53,271 nt of DNA from contig JAQUQM010000003.1 in assembly GCA_028716085.1 (NCBI GenBank), positions 1-53,271 of the forward strand, in the 5' to 3' direction. Below are positions 9,165 to 18,175 of this stretch, one piece after another. The notes beneath the pieces are model-generated. The model had not been told where the DNA came from. It was given only the letters and a program-made list of their open reading frames with translations, and did not search any database. A program made the position numbers and the translations under genes. The stretch comes from Dehalococcoidia bacterium. GTDB taxonomy: Bacteria; Chloroflexota; Dehalococcoidia; GIF9; UBA5629. The first letter of the stretch is position 1, and each line of letters opens with the position of its first letter.

Positions 9165-10205
9165 ACCGTTGTGATCAAGAAGCAGGTTGGTCGGTGATTT
9201 CGGCCTGAGCATGTCGGCTGCCAGTACAACCGCCGCGGCAGTCCAGGTGGGTTTCTCCAGGGGCCAGATTTCATTTTCTGGGTAAGCCACACCATACCAG
9301 TAGGCGCCGTCTTCATCGCGTAAATGATGTATCCAGTTGTAAAGCATGGCTGACATTTCATATTCGCCCTGGGCTGCGAGGGCAATGGCCAGTTCACTTG
9401 TCTCGGCAGCAGTTACCCACTGTTTCTTGAGGTTGCATACCGTGCCTTTGCCATGCACAATAAACTTGTCCCAGCTCGTATATATCCTGTCCACTGCCTC
9501 CCGGCCGTTGATCACGCTGCATAGCGCAGGATAATACCAGTCCATGGCAAAAACATCGTTAATTTCCTCCTCAACAATCGGCAACGGCATCTTCAATATT
9601 GCCTGCCGCAACTGATCCCCTGCCTCAGTCCATCTATGATGCTCCTTGCCCAGTAGTTCAGCCATGTTAACGGCGTTCTTTATACTTAAGTATGTCGAAC
9701 TGCAGCTTGTTATCTGGTAATCCGTGCAGATTTTGCCTTCGATGTCCCTGGCCCAGTAAACCTCGCCATTGGGGCCCCGCATGCCAAGCACAAAATCAAT
9801 GGCTGACCTGACGCAGGGCCACATCCTCTCGACAAAAGCTTTGTTGCCGGTAACAAGATAGTGGTGCCATACGCCTACGGCGATATATGATGATGCATGC
9901 GACACTTTGTACTTATCCTTCGGTTTGCCATGCTGGTAATTGGCATACCAGCTTCCATCTTCCATCTGCATATTTGCCAGCCACTCATAGGCTTTTTCAG
10001 CCTCGCCATGGAAATCACCCACGTCGATAGCCATAGCGCACTCAACATGGGTCCAGGGTTCTACAATGCCGCCTTCCAGATCAGGCACGGAACCATCGCC
10101 TACCTGTGTCGATATGATGCTGGCTACGGTCGGCTCCAGAAACTCACTGGACAGGTATTCTCCAGAATTACCCATGTCCTCGAGACGCTGTTTATCCGCA
10201 CTCAT
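9150..10205 (-). CDS. six-hairpin glycosidase-like (alpha/alpha barrel) protein
   Basis: 351 residues with repeating helical hairpins and aromatic-rich motifs (EPWTHVECAMAID, MEDGSWYANYQ, DGAYWYGVAYPE), as in six-hairpin glycosidases of the GH15 type or prenyltransferase-repeat proteins. The start overlaps the stop of the upstream glycosyltransferase as ATGA, indicating translational coupling in a minus-strand operon. Acting with the glycosyltransferases on a cell-surface or storage glycan is plausible. Catalytic acid residues cannot be assigned with certainty by eye. Confidence 0.65.
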   Translation of the reverse strand: MSADKQRLEDMGNSGEYLSSEFLEPTVASIISTQVGDGSVPDLEGGIVEPWTHVECAMAIDVGDFHGEAEKAYEWLANMQMEDGSWYANYQHGKPKDKYKVSHASSYIAVGVWHHYLVTGNKAFVERMWPCVRSAIDFVLGMRGPNGEVYWARDIEGKICTDYQITSCSSTYLSIKNAVNMAELLGKEHHRWTEAGDQLRQAILKMPLPIVEEEINDVFAMDWYYPALCSVINGREAVDRIYTSWDKFIVHGKGTVCNLKKQWVTAAETSELAIALAAQGEYEMSAMLYNWIHHLRDEDGAYWYGVAYPENEIWPLEKPTWTAAAVVLAADMLRPKSPTNLLLDHNGSVLL

Positions 10206-11458
10206 TTCATACCAGCCTTTACCCGGCCCTGGCTTTCGATGGCTTCCCTATAATAATCGGCAGTCTCCTTCGCGGTATTATCCCAGTTGAATAAGTTGAG
10301 CGCTCTCTCCCTGCCCAGCACTGAGCATTTCCGGCGTTTGTCCGCATCATCCAGGAATACTTTGATGGCTTCCGCAATCGCCCGTGTGTCGGAAGGAGGT
10401 ACCAGTATCCCGGCTTCTCCCACCACCTCCGGCAACGCACCGGCGGTTGTGGATATGACCGGCGTACCGCAGGCCATGGCCTCTGCAGCCGGCAGGCCGA
10501 AGCCTTCATATATCGAAGGGACTACCAGCATGGTGGCAGTAGAATAACGCCTTACCAGCTCTGCAGTATCTATTCGGCCCGTATATTTCACCCGGTCGCC
10601 CATCCTTAATTGCTTTACCAGGCCTTCTGTGTAACCGTCTTTCATGGGCCGGCCGACGATGACCAGCTCAATATCCCTGGTCCTGCTGAGCTCTGCAACA
10701 GCTTCCAGGAGGAATTTTAAGCCCTTCAGCGGTGTATCGCCGCTGTTTATCACCAGGATACTGTTGTTCAGCCGTTCCGCATCAGTCGCCGGTTTAAATA
10801 CATCGTGATCGACACCGCAATAAATTACCTTGAATCTATCCGGCTCCAGATGAAAGCCTGCAACAATCTCCCTCAGGGAGTTCTGTGAATCGGTAATGAA
10901 ATGTGTCAGGTGGCGAGCGACTTTAATCTGGGTATCGACAAAAGCATACCACCTGCGGATACCCAGTGACCTGATAAATGTCTGCGATGCCTTTAAGGCA
11001 AGGTCGCGGTCAATCGTTATCGGATGATGGATCGTCGTAACCAGTGGGATTCCCATGCGCCTGATGTTCAATATTCCGTGGGTGATGCACTGGTTATCAT
11101 GCACAACGTCGTATTTTTTACTGAATCCGTTGCTGCGGAATAAAGCATGGGCCCGCATGCCGAATGTAAGGGGTTCGCTGAAAAAGCCGCTGCATTCACC
11201 GATCCACTCTCTGAAGTTCGGCCAGGTATTGAGCTTTGCAGGATTAATGAAATAGCGCCTGTATTCGGGAAACCTGTATAGGTCCAGGCTGGGAAGCTTA
11301 ATGAGGTTAATACCCTCAACCAGATCGGGATACGGCGGCCCGGCGACGACATCAACCTCATGCCCCAGTTTTTGCAGTGACTGACTGAGATGCCTGATAT
11401 ATATTCCCTGCCCCCCGGAATATTGATATCCCCTGTAGCTCAACAAACAAATTCGCAT
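10202..11458 (-). CDS. GT4-family glycosyltransferase
   Basis: 418 residues. The N-terminus (RICLLSYRGYQYSGGQGIYI) has the glycine-rich loop of GT-B enzymes. The C-terminal half has SIYEGFGLPAAEAMACGTPV, the E-x7-E donor-binding signature of GT4. It transfers an activated sugar to an unknown acceptor at the cytoplasmic side. It is strongly similar along its length to the next upstream gene (11562-12809), so the pair arose by tandem duplication. It is translationally coupled to the six-hairpin protein gene. Confidence 0.9.
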   Translation of the reverse strand: MRICLLSYRGYQYSGGQGIYIRHLSQSLQKLGHEVDVVAGPPYPDLVEGINLIKLPSLDLYRFPEYRRYFINPAKLNTWPNFREWIGECSGFFSEPLTFGMRAHALFRSNGFSKKYDVVHDNQCITHGILNIRRMGIPLVTTIHHPITIDRDLALKASQTFIRSLGIRRWYAFVDTQIKVARHLTHFITDSQNSLREIVAGFHLEPDRFKVIYCGVDHDVFKPATDAERLNNSILVINSGDTPLKGLKFLLEAVAELSRTRDIELVIVGRPMKDGYTEGLVKQLRMGDRVKYTGRIDTAELVRRYSTATMLVVPSIYEGFGLPAAEAMACGTPVISTTAGALPEVVGEAGILVPPSDTRAIAEAIKVFLDDADKRRKCSVLGRERALNLFNWDNTAKETADYYREAIESQGRVKAGMK

Positions 11459-11561
11459 CTAAATAAACCAGTTCAAGAACTATATGGTTATTCTCAGAAC
11501 ACGCAACATTTTACCTGTAGGCTATTTATTTATCAATCACCCAATCAATGCAACACCGCTA

Positions 11562-12809
11562 TTATGCTGCCTTTAAATGTGCGTGTTCAACCGCCTGCAC
11601 ATACACTTCAGCAGTTTTTCTGGCAGCGTTCGCCCAGTTGAATTGCTCCAGAATCCTGCGCCGCCCCAGAATCCCGTACTGCCTGCGCCTTTCCGGATTA
11701 TCCATCAATTCTGCAATAGCGCCAGCCAGCACCTTCGAATCGGCCGGTGCTATCAGCACACCGGCGTCTCCAACCACTTCCGGTAAGGCCCCGGCTGTTG
11801 TGGATATTACCGGAGCCCCGCAGGCCATAGCTTCCGCCGCGGGCAATCCGAACCCTTCGTAAGTAGAGGGGACTGCCATAATGGTTGCCTGCCTGTACAG
11901 GTTGACCAGTTCTGCAGTATCGATGCGTTCACGGAAGCTGACCCTGTCAGCCAGCGAGAGCCTGCCGATCAGCTCCTCGCTATCGCTGCCCTTCATCGTT
12001 TGACCTACCACCACCAGCTTCATATCATACTTTTCTTTGATTGCCGCTAAAGCTTCGAGAAGAAAACGTAATCCTTTCACCAGCGTATCCCGGCTCATCA
12101 CCATCAATATCATGTTATCAGCCCGTTTTACATCATCCGAAGGTGAGAATATATCTGTGTCAATGCCGTTATAGATGACGTTCAAACGTGATTGGGGTAT
12201 TTTAAACACCTCGCTGATATGCCTGCTGGCCACCTGGGAGACCGTAATAATATGCGGCAACTGACGGGCAACCTTAATCTGCATATTGACGAAGGAGAAC
12301 CACCTGTAATAATCGATCTTGCCCTTAATCGTCCTGGCCGACTGCACCGCCATGTCCCTGTCTATTGTCACGGGATGATGGATGGTTTCAACCACCGGAT
12401 AACCTGCCTTCATGATATCCAGAATTCCATATGCCATGGTCTGGTTGTCGTGGACAACATCGTACTTTTTTCTTCCATCCCCGCATAAATACCGGTAGGC
12501 ACGCATACCGAACACCAGCGGCTCTGTGTAGTTGCCGAGAATTGTGCCGGCCCATTCAATGAAATTCGGCAGGTTATTCAACCTGGTGGGATTCATCAAT
12601 AGCAACCTGCGATAAGAGAACGGCGAATAAAGATCGAGGCTGGGGAGCTTGACCAGTCCAACACCTTCATCGACTTCCGGATAGGGTGGCCCGGATATCA
12701 AATCCACCTCATGCCCCAGGTCACGCAGGGCGCTGCTGAGATAACGCATGTAGACACCCTGCCCGCCCGAGAAGGGATAACTGCGATAGCTTAAGATACA
12801 GACTCTCAC
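11562..12809 (-). CDS. GT4-family glycosyltransferase, paralogue of the neighbour
   Basis: About 415 residues from GTG 12809. The track extends to ATG 12842, but the paralogue begins at the equivalent of VRVCILSYRSYPFSGGQG, so GTG is preferred. The GT4 signature STYEGFGLPAAEAMACGAPV is intact and PEVVGDAGVL follows, as in the neighbour. The two enzymes probably add successive sugars to the same surface glycan. The 5' end faces the tetR gene and its palindromic operator about 140 bases away, so shared regulation is possible. Confidence 0.9.
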   Translation of the reverse strand: MRVCILSYRSYPFSGGQGVYMRYLSSALRDLGHEVDLISGPPYPEVDEGVGLVKLPSLDLYSPFSYRRLLLMNPTRLNNLPNFIEWAGTILGNYTEPLVFGMRAYRYLCGDGRKKYDVVHDNQTMAYGILDIMKAGYPVVETIHHPVTIDRDMAVQSARTIKGKIDYYRWFSFVNMQIKVARQLPHIITVSQVASRHISEVFKIPQSRLNVIYNGIDTDIFSPSDDVKRADNMILMVMSRDTLVKGLRFLLEALAAIKEKYDMKLVVVGQTMKGSDSEELIGRLSLADRVSFRERIDTAELVNLYRQATIMAVPSTYEGFGLPAAEAMACGAPVISTTAGALPEVVGDAGVLIAPADSKVLAGAIAELMDNPERRRQYGILGRRRILEQFNWANAARKTAEVYVQAVEHAHLKAA

Positions 12810-12912
12810 GACATTATTTCCCGCAGAATCGACGACGCACATATCATATCAAATCCACCCTGTCCGCGCGATTGCAAACACCGCACATAATTGGTGAATT
12901 TTAGTGATGGCA

Positions 12913-12965
12913 TTGACAATATATCAAATACATTGATAATATAATTATTGAATGAATATTCATTC
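12913..12965 (+). promoter_or_regulatory. tetR promoter with a perfect 16-bp palindromic operator
   Basis: TTGACA (12913-12918) and GATAAT (12935-12940) are spaced by 16 bases. Immediately downstream, at the expected transcription start, is the perfect palindrome GAATGAATATTCATTC (12950-12965). Palindromes of this type are typical TetR-family operators, so autorepression of the downstream efflux operon is likely. The palindrome also lies upstream of the divergent glycosyltransferase gene. Confidence 0.75.
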
Positions 12966-12982
12966 TTTTTTACAAAATTAAG

Positions 12983-13603
12983 ATGACAGCCCGGCAGGCA
13001 AGAAAGGAACGCATCACTCAAGAGCGGAGGGAACAGATACTCAAGGCTGCACTCTCCGTATTTTCAACACGCGGTTACGGTGAGTCCACCATGGCCGACG
13101 TAGCCGAGGCGGCCGGCGTGGGGGTGGGTACTATCTATAATTATTACAAGGACAAACGCGACCTGCTCATATCCCTGGTACAAAACCTGTTAATCTCTGA
13201 AAACCTGGTCAGTATCCTCGATAAAATGACGCTGTACAGCAGTCGTGATTTCATGGACCTTCTTATTGAAGAACGCCTGCGCTTCGGATTCGATAATGCC
13301 CAGACGATCTTATTCCTCATGTTTGAGATTCAACGCGATGCCAAAATGCGCCGCAAGTATGTGCAAAATGTTGTCTGGCCCCTTCTGTCCAGGCTCGAGA
13401 ACCTGATACGCTCGCAGGTTAAGAGCGGCGTTTTTCGCAAGGTGGATGAGAAAATCATCGCCAGGGCCATGGCGGGTACCATAATCGGCAATGCGCTCCT
13501 TTTCAGGCTGGAGCAGCGGGAAAGCCCCCTGAAAAAAGCGCACCTGAAAGATATAGCACACGAGTTAAGCGGATTATTTATCGATGGTTTAGCAGGAAAA
13601 TAG
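12983..13603 (+). CDS. TetR/AcrR-family transcriptional repressor
   Basis: 206 residues. The N-terminal helix-turn-helix is classic for the family: ILKAALSVFSTRGYGESTMADVAEAAGVGVGTIYNYYKDKRDLL (residues about 18-62). The C-terminal ligand domain is variable and gives no clue to the effector. It is the first gene of an operon with an ABC permease, its ATPase and an adaptor, so it probably senses a toxic or signalling compound handled by that pump. It sits directly behind the perfect 16-bp palindrome. The gap to the permease gene is three bases. Confidence 0.92.
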   Translation: MTARQARKERITQERREQILKAALSVFSTRGYGESTMADVAEAAGVGVGTIYNYYKDKRDLLISLVQNLLISENLVSILDKMTLYSSRDFMDLLIEERLRFGFDNAQTILFLMFEIQRDAKMRRKYVQNVVWPLLSRLENLIRSQVKSGVFRKVDEKIIARAMAGTIIGNALLFRLEQRESPLKKAHLKDIAHELSGLFIDGLAGK

Positions 13604-13606
13604 CTT

Positions 13607-14854
13607 ATGCGTAACATGTGGAACGATTTTCAGTCCTCCCTGTTCCTGTTCTACAAGTATGTAACCCGCGGCAACAAGGTTACGCTTACACTCACGATCC
13701 TGATGGCCACGCTGGCCTTTATCCAGATTAATATCGTTCACGGTATCCTCAGCGGGGCTGTCAACCTTATTTATTCCCAGACTAAAAGCAACTATGTCGG
13801 CAATATCGTGATCCAGCCGGGTAAAGACCAGTGGGGCAACAAGGAACAGTACATTACACAGGTGGAGAGGCTGAAGCGCAAGATCAACGCTATTCCCGGC
13901 ATTATCGGCTGCAGCGCCAGGTATTCAACAGGCGCTATCATTGAATACGACCCTGATAAAACCGGCAAGGACATCAGGTCCATCAGCTGGCCCGTGAAGT
14001 CCATCAATCCCCAGGATGAGATGCGGATTTCCGAACTGCATAATTGCATGCTGGCAGGCCAGTACCTGGACGAATCGGATCGAGACCAGGTGATCATGGG
14101 CAGGGAAGTGTCGGGCGGATACGGCGCCAGCCTGGAAGTACAATCGCTTAAGGGGGTTAACATCGGGGATGAAGTCACGGTCTTTTATCACAACGGGGTC
14201 GTGCGCAAATATACGGTAAAAGGCATATATGCCACCGTCTTCCCACTGGCGGACATGACCATTTTCGTGACACAGAAGGAGATGGAGTCGGTGCTGGGAC
14301 TGCGCGACCGCGCCAGCGAGATTATCATCAGGACAGATGAGGCTTATCCGGAAGCATACTATATAGAGGATTTACGCAAAGCCGGCGTGGAGCTGCAGGA
14401 TATACGGCCGTGGCAGGATTTCATCGGCCTCGTGCTCGGCATCGTGCAAAGCTTCGATATTATCAAGAAGATCATTTTGTTTATCGGTCTTATAGTGGCC
14501 GGGGTAACAATTTTCATCGTCATCTTTATTGCCACCATCAGCAGAAGAAAGCAGATAGGCATTATGAAGGCCATCGGCATGAAGGAAAGTATCATTGTAA
14601 CATCATACATCTTGCTGGCACTGTTTTACGCAACCATCGGCATCAGCCTGGGCATGGCAATAATAGAATTTATCCTCAAGCCCTATTTCATCGCCCATCC
14701 CCTCGTTTTTCCCATGGGAAAAGTCAGTCTGCTGATTGTGAGGAGCGAGTTCCTCACCAGCATCGCCAGTATGATCGCCGTCAGCATAGTTGCCGGACTT
14801 ATACCTTCCTGGCAGGTAAGCCGGGAAAATATCATCAAGGCCATCTGGGGATAA
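13607..14854 (+). CDS. MacB/FtsX-type ABC transporter permease
   Basis: 415 residues. An N-terminal membrane helix (LTLTILMATLAFIQINIV) is followed by a large extracytoplasmic domain (about 45-275). A C-terminal FtsX domain has three helices: IILFIGLIVAGVTIFIVIF, TSYILLALFYATIGISLGM and ASMIAVSIVAGLIPSW. This is the four-helix MacB/LolE topology, which works by mechanotransmission rather than classical substrate passage. The ATPase and a periplasmic-adaptor-like lipoprotein follow in the same operon, matching a MacAB-like tripartite arrangement. Confidence 0.88.
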   Translation: MRNMWNDFQSSLFLFYKYVTRGNKVTLTLTILMATLAFIQINIVHGILSGAVNLIYSQTKSNYVGNIVIQPGKDQWGNKEQYITQVERLKRKINAIPGIIGCSARYSTGAIIEYDPDKTGKDIRSISWPVKSINPQDEMRISELHNCMLAGQYLDESDRDQVIMGREVSGGYGASLEVQSLKGVNIGDEVTVFYHNGVVRKYTVKGIYATVFPLADMTIFVTQKEMESVLGLRDRASEIIIRTDEAYPEAYYIEDLRKAGVELQDIRPWQDFIGLVLGIVQSFDIIKKIILFIGLIVAGVTIFIVIFIATISRRKQIGIMKAIGMKESIIVTSYILLALFYATIGISLGMAIIEFILKPYFIAHPLVFPMGKVSLLIVRSEFLTSIASMIAVSIVAGLIPSWQVSRENIIKAIWG

Positions 14855-14862
14855 AAAGTACA

Positions 14863-15618
14863 ATGATAGAGGTCAAGGATCTGCAAAAGACCTACACGGG
14901 AAAAGTGCCCGTGCACGCTCTGAAGGGTGTCAGCTTCGATATCCCTTCCGGCCAGTTTGTCGCCCTTATGGGGCCCAGCGGTTCCGGCAAATCAACGCTT
15001 TTACATCAGCTTGCATTGCTGGATACGCCAACATCCGGCGGGATACTTCTCGACGGTGTTGATATCCTGTCCCTTTCGCAGCATGCAGCCACCGACTTCC
15101 GCCTGCGCCACATGGGTTATGTTTTCCAGGAATATGCGCTGATACCCGAGCTGAACGCCATTGAAAACGCCTTCCTGCCCCTGATGCTGCTGGGTATACA
15201 CAGAAAGGAATACATAAGAATAGCGGGTGACCTCATGGATAAGGTGGGGTTGTCCGACCGCCTGCACCACCTGATCAGCGAGCTTTCCGGCGGTGAGCAG
15301 CAGCGTGTAGCCATTGCACGAGCGCTTGTCAATAAATCGAAGATACTTTTTGCCGACGAGCCCTGCGCCAACCTGGACACCGAGAACAAGGGCATCGTCC
15401 TCAGGCTGCTGCGAAAGCTGTGCAATGAGTTGGGTCAGACCATACTCATGGTAACCCATGAGCCCGAACAGCGGGAATTCGCCGACCGTGTTTTATGGCT
15501 TCGCGACGGCCGCCTGGAAAAAGAGGAGTATATCAGTAAAGACACACAGGAAGAAGCCTTGCATAACGGTTATCGTACGGATATTTCCAGCGACCCGGAT
15601 TATTTAAAAGATGATTAA
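14863..15618 (+). CDS. MacB/LolD-type ABC transporter ATPase
   Basis: 251 residues from ATG 14863. The track ORF from 14410 only adds 151 residues of out-of-frame translation of the permease gene. Walker A is GPSGSGKSTLL, the signature is LSGGEQQRVAIARAL, and Walker B is ILFADEPCANLD, where CAN replaces the usual TGN. The H-loop is MVTHEPEQ. The length and motifs fit the LolD/MacB ATPase group. It powers the FtsX-like permease encoded eight bases upstream. Confidence 0.92.
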   Translation: MIEVKDLQKTYTGKVPVHALKGVSFDIPSGQFVALMGPSGSGKSTLLHQLALLDTPTSGGILLDGVDILSLSQHAATDFRLRHMGYVFQEYALIPELNAIENAFLPLMLLGIHRKEYIRIAGDLMDKVGLSDRLHHLISELSGGEQQRVAIARALVNKSKILFADEPCANLDTENKGIVLRLLRKLCNELGQTILMVTHEPEQREFADRVLWLRDGRLEKEEYISKDTQEEALHNGYRTDISSDPDYLKDD

Positions 15619-15635
15619 GCATGGAGAGTAATACT

Positions 15636-17249
15636 ATGAGTAAAAGATTAATGCTGACTATCACATTTTTCTCATTGCTGGCCGTGGTTTTACCTTCCTG
15701 CGCACAGCAACAGAAAACCATATTGCCCGGACAGACAGCCACTGTCACCAGGGGTGATCTCATACTTTCCGTCTCCTCTGACGGCAACCTCGACATGCCC
15801 AACGAAGTCAAACTGAAATTCGGCACCCCCGGCACCGTAAAGGAAATTCCCGCCGAAAATATAAAAGGCAAGCCGGTCAGGGCCGGCACGCTCCTGGCCA
15901 GGCTCGATAATACAACGCAACTGCTCAGCGTCCAGGCTGCCCAATACAGTCTCGAACTGGCTATAAACAACGTTGTGCAGACCTGCTGCGGCACGCGTTA
16001 CCCGACGTTTTACTCGCTGGCTACAGCGCTGATGCGTTTCGAGCAGGCCCAGAGTGAACTCGCCGATGCCAGGACTGACCTGCTCGCCGTAAACTATTCC
16101 CAGGCAGCTTCCAACCTCTCGCTGGCTGGCTATGACCTCACGGCCGTGCGCTCCGTCTATGCCGATCCCAGGCTGGATGCCATTCAGACACAGTACGACG
16201 ACCTCAACCAGCCGGTTTCCAACTACCCTCAACTGCAAAGCATAGTCTCTCTGCTCGATGCCCAGATCGCCAGCCTGGTCAATGTGCGCAAATTGCTTGA
16301 AGCAGGGGACTATGAAGCCTGCCAAACGATGCTCAATTCTCTTCAAGCAGACCTCGAAGAGGTGCATACCACAGTTAAAAGCAATTCCAGGCTGCCCGGC
16401 GCGTATACTTATCCCGACACTTCCACTTCGCTGGCCATTTCCAGGCAGGTACTGGATGCACTTGCGGATATCGAAACCATGCTTTACGATCCAGCCTTGG
16501 ACAGGGTCAAGGCCTCCGAAAAACTGCGCATGGCGCAGCATGACCTGCAAATGGCCAATATGATACTAAATGAAAGCGAGACGATTTACCGCGCCGGATT
16601 AAATCCCCAGACCCTGCGCACCTATAACATCAATATCGAGACCGCCTGGATCAATCTCGAAAAGGCAAAACAGGAGCTGCTTAAAACCGAGATCGTCGCC
16701 CCCTTCGACGGCACTGTAGTTGCCGTTGATGTCAAGGTCAACGACCAGTTATCCCAGTTCGACTATTCATCGAAGACCGCTGTACACCTCGTCGACACGG
16801 GAACCATCCGTATGAAAGGCGTCGTCGATGAGATAGATATCACGCAGGTCAGCGTGGGACAGGAGGCCATCCTCACCGTTGACGCCGTGCCCGATCAGAA
16901 ATTCAAGGGGCATGTTACCTTCATCTCTCCCTTCGGCATGCTGCAATCGGGTGTGGTCAACTTTCCTATTGAAATCTACTTCGACAAAGACGAAAATATC
17001 AGGCTGCTTCGGGGCGGGCTGACGGCAACCGCCGATATAGTCATCGGGCAAAGGGAAAGCGTGTTGATCGTGCCCAACAGGTCGATAAAAGGGCTGGCCG
17101 GCGACTACTGGGTAGAAGTTGTGATCGATGCGGATAAGGCCCTAACCGAGAAAATACAGGTACAGATCGGAATGCAGAATAAAAAGAGCACCGAGATCAT
17201 CTCCGGGCTTGAAGAGGGTGATCTCGTCCTGACCGAGACCATCAAGTGA
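15636..17249 (+). CDS. RND/MacA-type efflux adaptor lipoprotein
   Basis: 537 residues from ATG 15636, which has GGAGAG seven bases upstream; the track start at 15621 would contain that ribosome binding site. A lipoprotein signal peptide ends in LPSC. The biotinyl-lipoyl halves flank a long helical hairpin region (about 90-330), and the MacA/HlyD beta-barrel follows (VAPFDGTVVAVDVKVNDQL, then a strand-rich region). The hairpin insert is unusually long for MacA. As the last gene of the TetR-controlled operon, it probably links the ABC pump to the cell envelope. Confidence 0.85.
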   Translation: MSKRLMLTITFFSLLAVVLPSCAQQQKTILPGQTATVTRGDLILSVSSDGNLDMPNEVKLKFGTPGTVKEIPAENIKGKPVRAGTLLARLDNTTQLLSVQAAQYSLELAINNVVQTCCGTRYPTFYSLATALMRFEQAQSELADARTDLLAVNYSQAASNLSLAGYDLTAVRSVYADPRLDAIQTQYDDLNQPVSNYPQLQSIVSLLDAQIASLVNVRKLLEAGDYEACQTMLNSLQADLEEVHTTVKSNSRLPGAYTYPDTSTSLAISRQVLDALADIETMLYDPALDRVKASEKLRMAQHDLQMANMILNESETIYRAGLNPQTLRTYNINIETAWINLEKAKQELLKTEIVAPFDGTVVAVDVKVNDQLSQFDYSSKTAVHLVDTGTIRMKGVVDEIDITQVSVGQEAILTVDAVPDQKFKGHVTFISPFGMLQSGVVNFPIEIYFDKDENIRLLRGGLTATADIVIGQRESVLIVPNRSIKGLAGDYWVEVVIDADKALTEKIQVQIGMQNKKSTEIISGLEEGDLVLTETIK

Positions 17250-17250
17250 C

Positions 17251-17997
17251 TTATTTTGCCCTGCCCTGGTCGGCAACGGCCTGTTGCGCTTTACGCAGGT
17301 CTTCCTCGCTTGCCAGGTAATAGCTTTTTCTTTTCTTTAAATCATCGTCAAGCTCATAAACCAGGGGGATGCCGGTTGGAATATTCAATTTGACGACTTT
17401 TTCATCCGACATATTATCCAGGTATTTGACAAGGGCTCTCAGGCTGTTGCCGTGCGCAGCAATAATGACACGTTTCCCGGACCGCAGCGACGGCGCAATA
17501 CTTTTATGCCAGTATGGCATACACCTTCCATACGTATCTTTCAGACTCTCCGTGAGAGGTATTCGATTGGCAGGCAACTTGCTGTAACGCGGATCGGTAG
17601 CCGCGTTGCGTCGATCCGTTGGCTTCAGGGCAGGCGGCGGTATATCATAGCTCCTTCGCCAGATCAGTACCTGATCCTCACCATACTTCCTTGCCGTCTC
17701 CGACTTGTCCAGCCCCTGCAGAGCGCCGTAATGTCTCTCATTTAAACGCCAGGATAATTTAACCGGGATCCACATCAGATCCATCTCATCCAGCGTAATC
17801 CACAAGGTGCGGATAGCCCTTTTCAATACAGAGGTGAACGCCAGGTCGAATACATAACCTTCCCGTTTAAGTATTTTCCCGGCTTCTTTAGCTTCCCTGA
17901 TGCCCTTTTCCGAGAGGTCTACATCGGTCCAACCCGTAAACATGTTTTCCTTATTCCAGATGCTTTCACCATGACGCAGCAGCACAAGTTTAACCAT
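17251..17997 (-). CDS. gpmA: 2,3-bisphosphoglycerate-dependent phosphoglycerate mutase
   Basis: 248 residues, standard length for dPGM. The phosphohistidine motif [18 protein letters not shown] is at the N-terminus, [12 protein letters not shown] is in the middle and [12 protein letters not shown] carries the second catalytic histidine. The enzyme interconverts 3- and 2-phosphoglycerate in glycolysis and gluconeogenesis. It is convergent with the efflux operon, with only one base between the two stop codons and no terminator visible there. Confidence 0.95.
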   Translation of the reverse strand: MVKLVLLRHGESIWNKENMFTGWTDVDLSEKGIREAKEAGKILKREGYVFDLAFTSVLKRAIRTLWITLDEMDLMWIPVKLSWRLNERHYGALQGLDKSETARKYGEDQVLIWRRSYDIPPPALKPTDRRNAATDPRYSKLPANRIPLTESLKDTYGRCMPYWHKSIAPSLRSGKRVIIAAHGNSLRALVKYLDNMSDEKVVKLNIPTGIPLVYELDDDLKKRKSYYLASEEDLRKAQQAVADQGRAK

Positions 17998-18119
17998 ATA
18001 AATTTCTCCGCAAAAGCATTACAATAATCGTAACCGGTATGTTAAATTAATGCCTTATTATAACCAAAGCTATCTCCGGCTGCATGTTTAACGGAGCAAT
18101 ATAAATCTGTTAAGAATAA

Positions 18120-18147
18120 TGCACTTCAGTGATATGATAGCTATAAT
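18120..18147 (+). promoter_or_regulatory. candidate nadE promoter
   Basis: TGCACT, 16 bases, then a perfect TATAAT (18142-18147), 28 bases before the start codon. The -35 element is poor, so this rests mainly on the -10 element. Confidence 0.35.
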
Positions 18148-18175
18148 ATAACAACAGCGACCAAGGAGTAACAGG

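Noticed and set aside
14410-15618. 402-residue version of the ABC ATPase
   Set aside because: The first 151 residues are an out-of-frame reading of the permease gene; the true start is ATG 14863.
15690-16550. 286-residue minus-strand ORF
   Set aside because: It is a shadow of the well-supported adaptor gene in the opposite strand.
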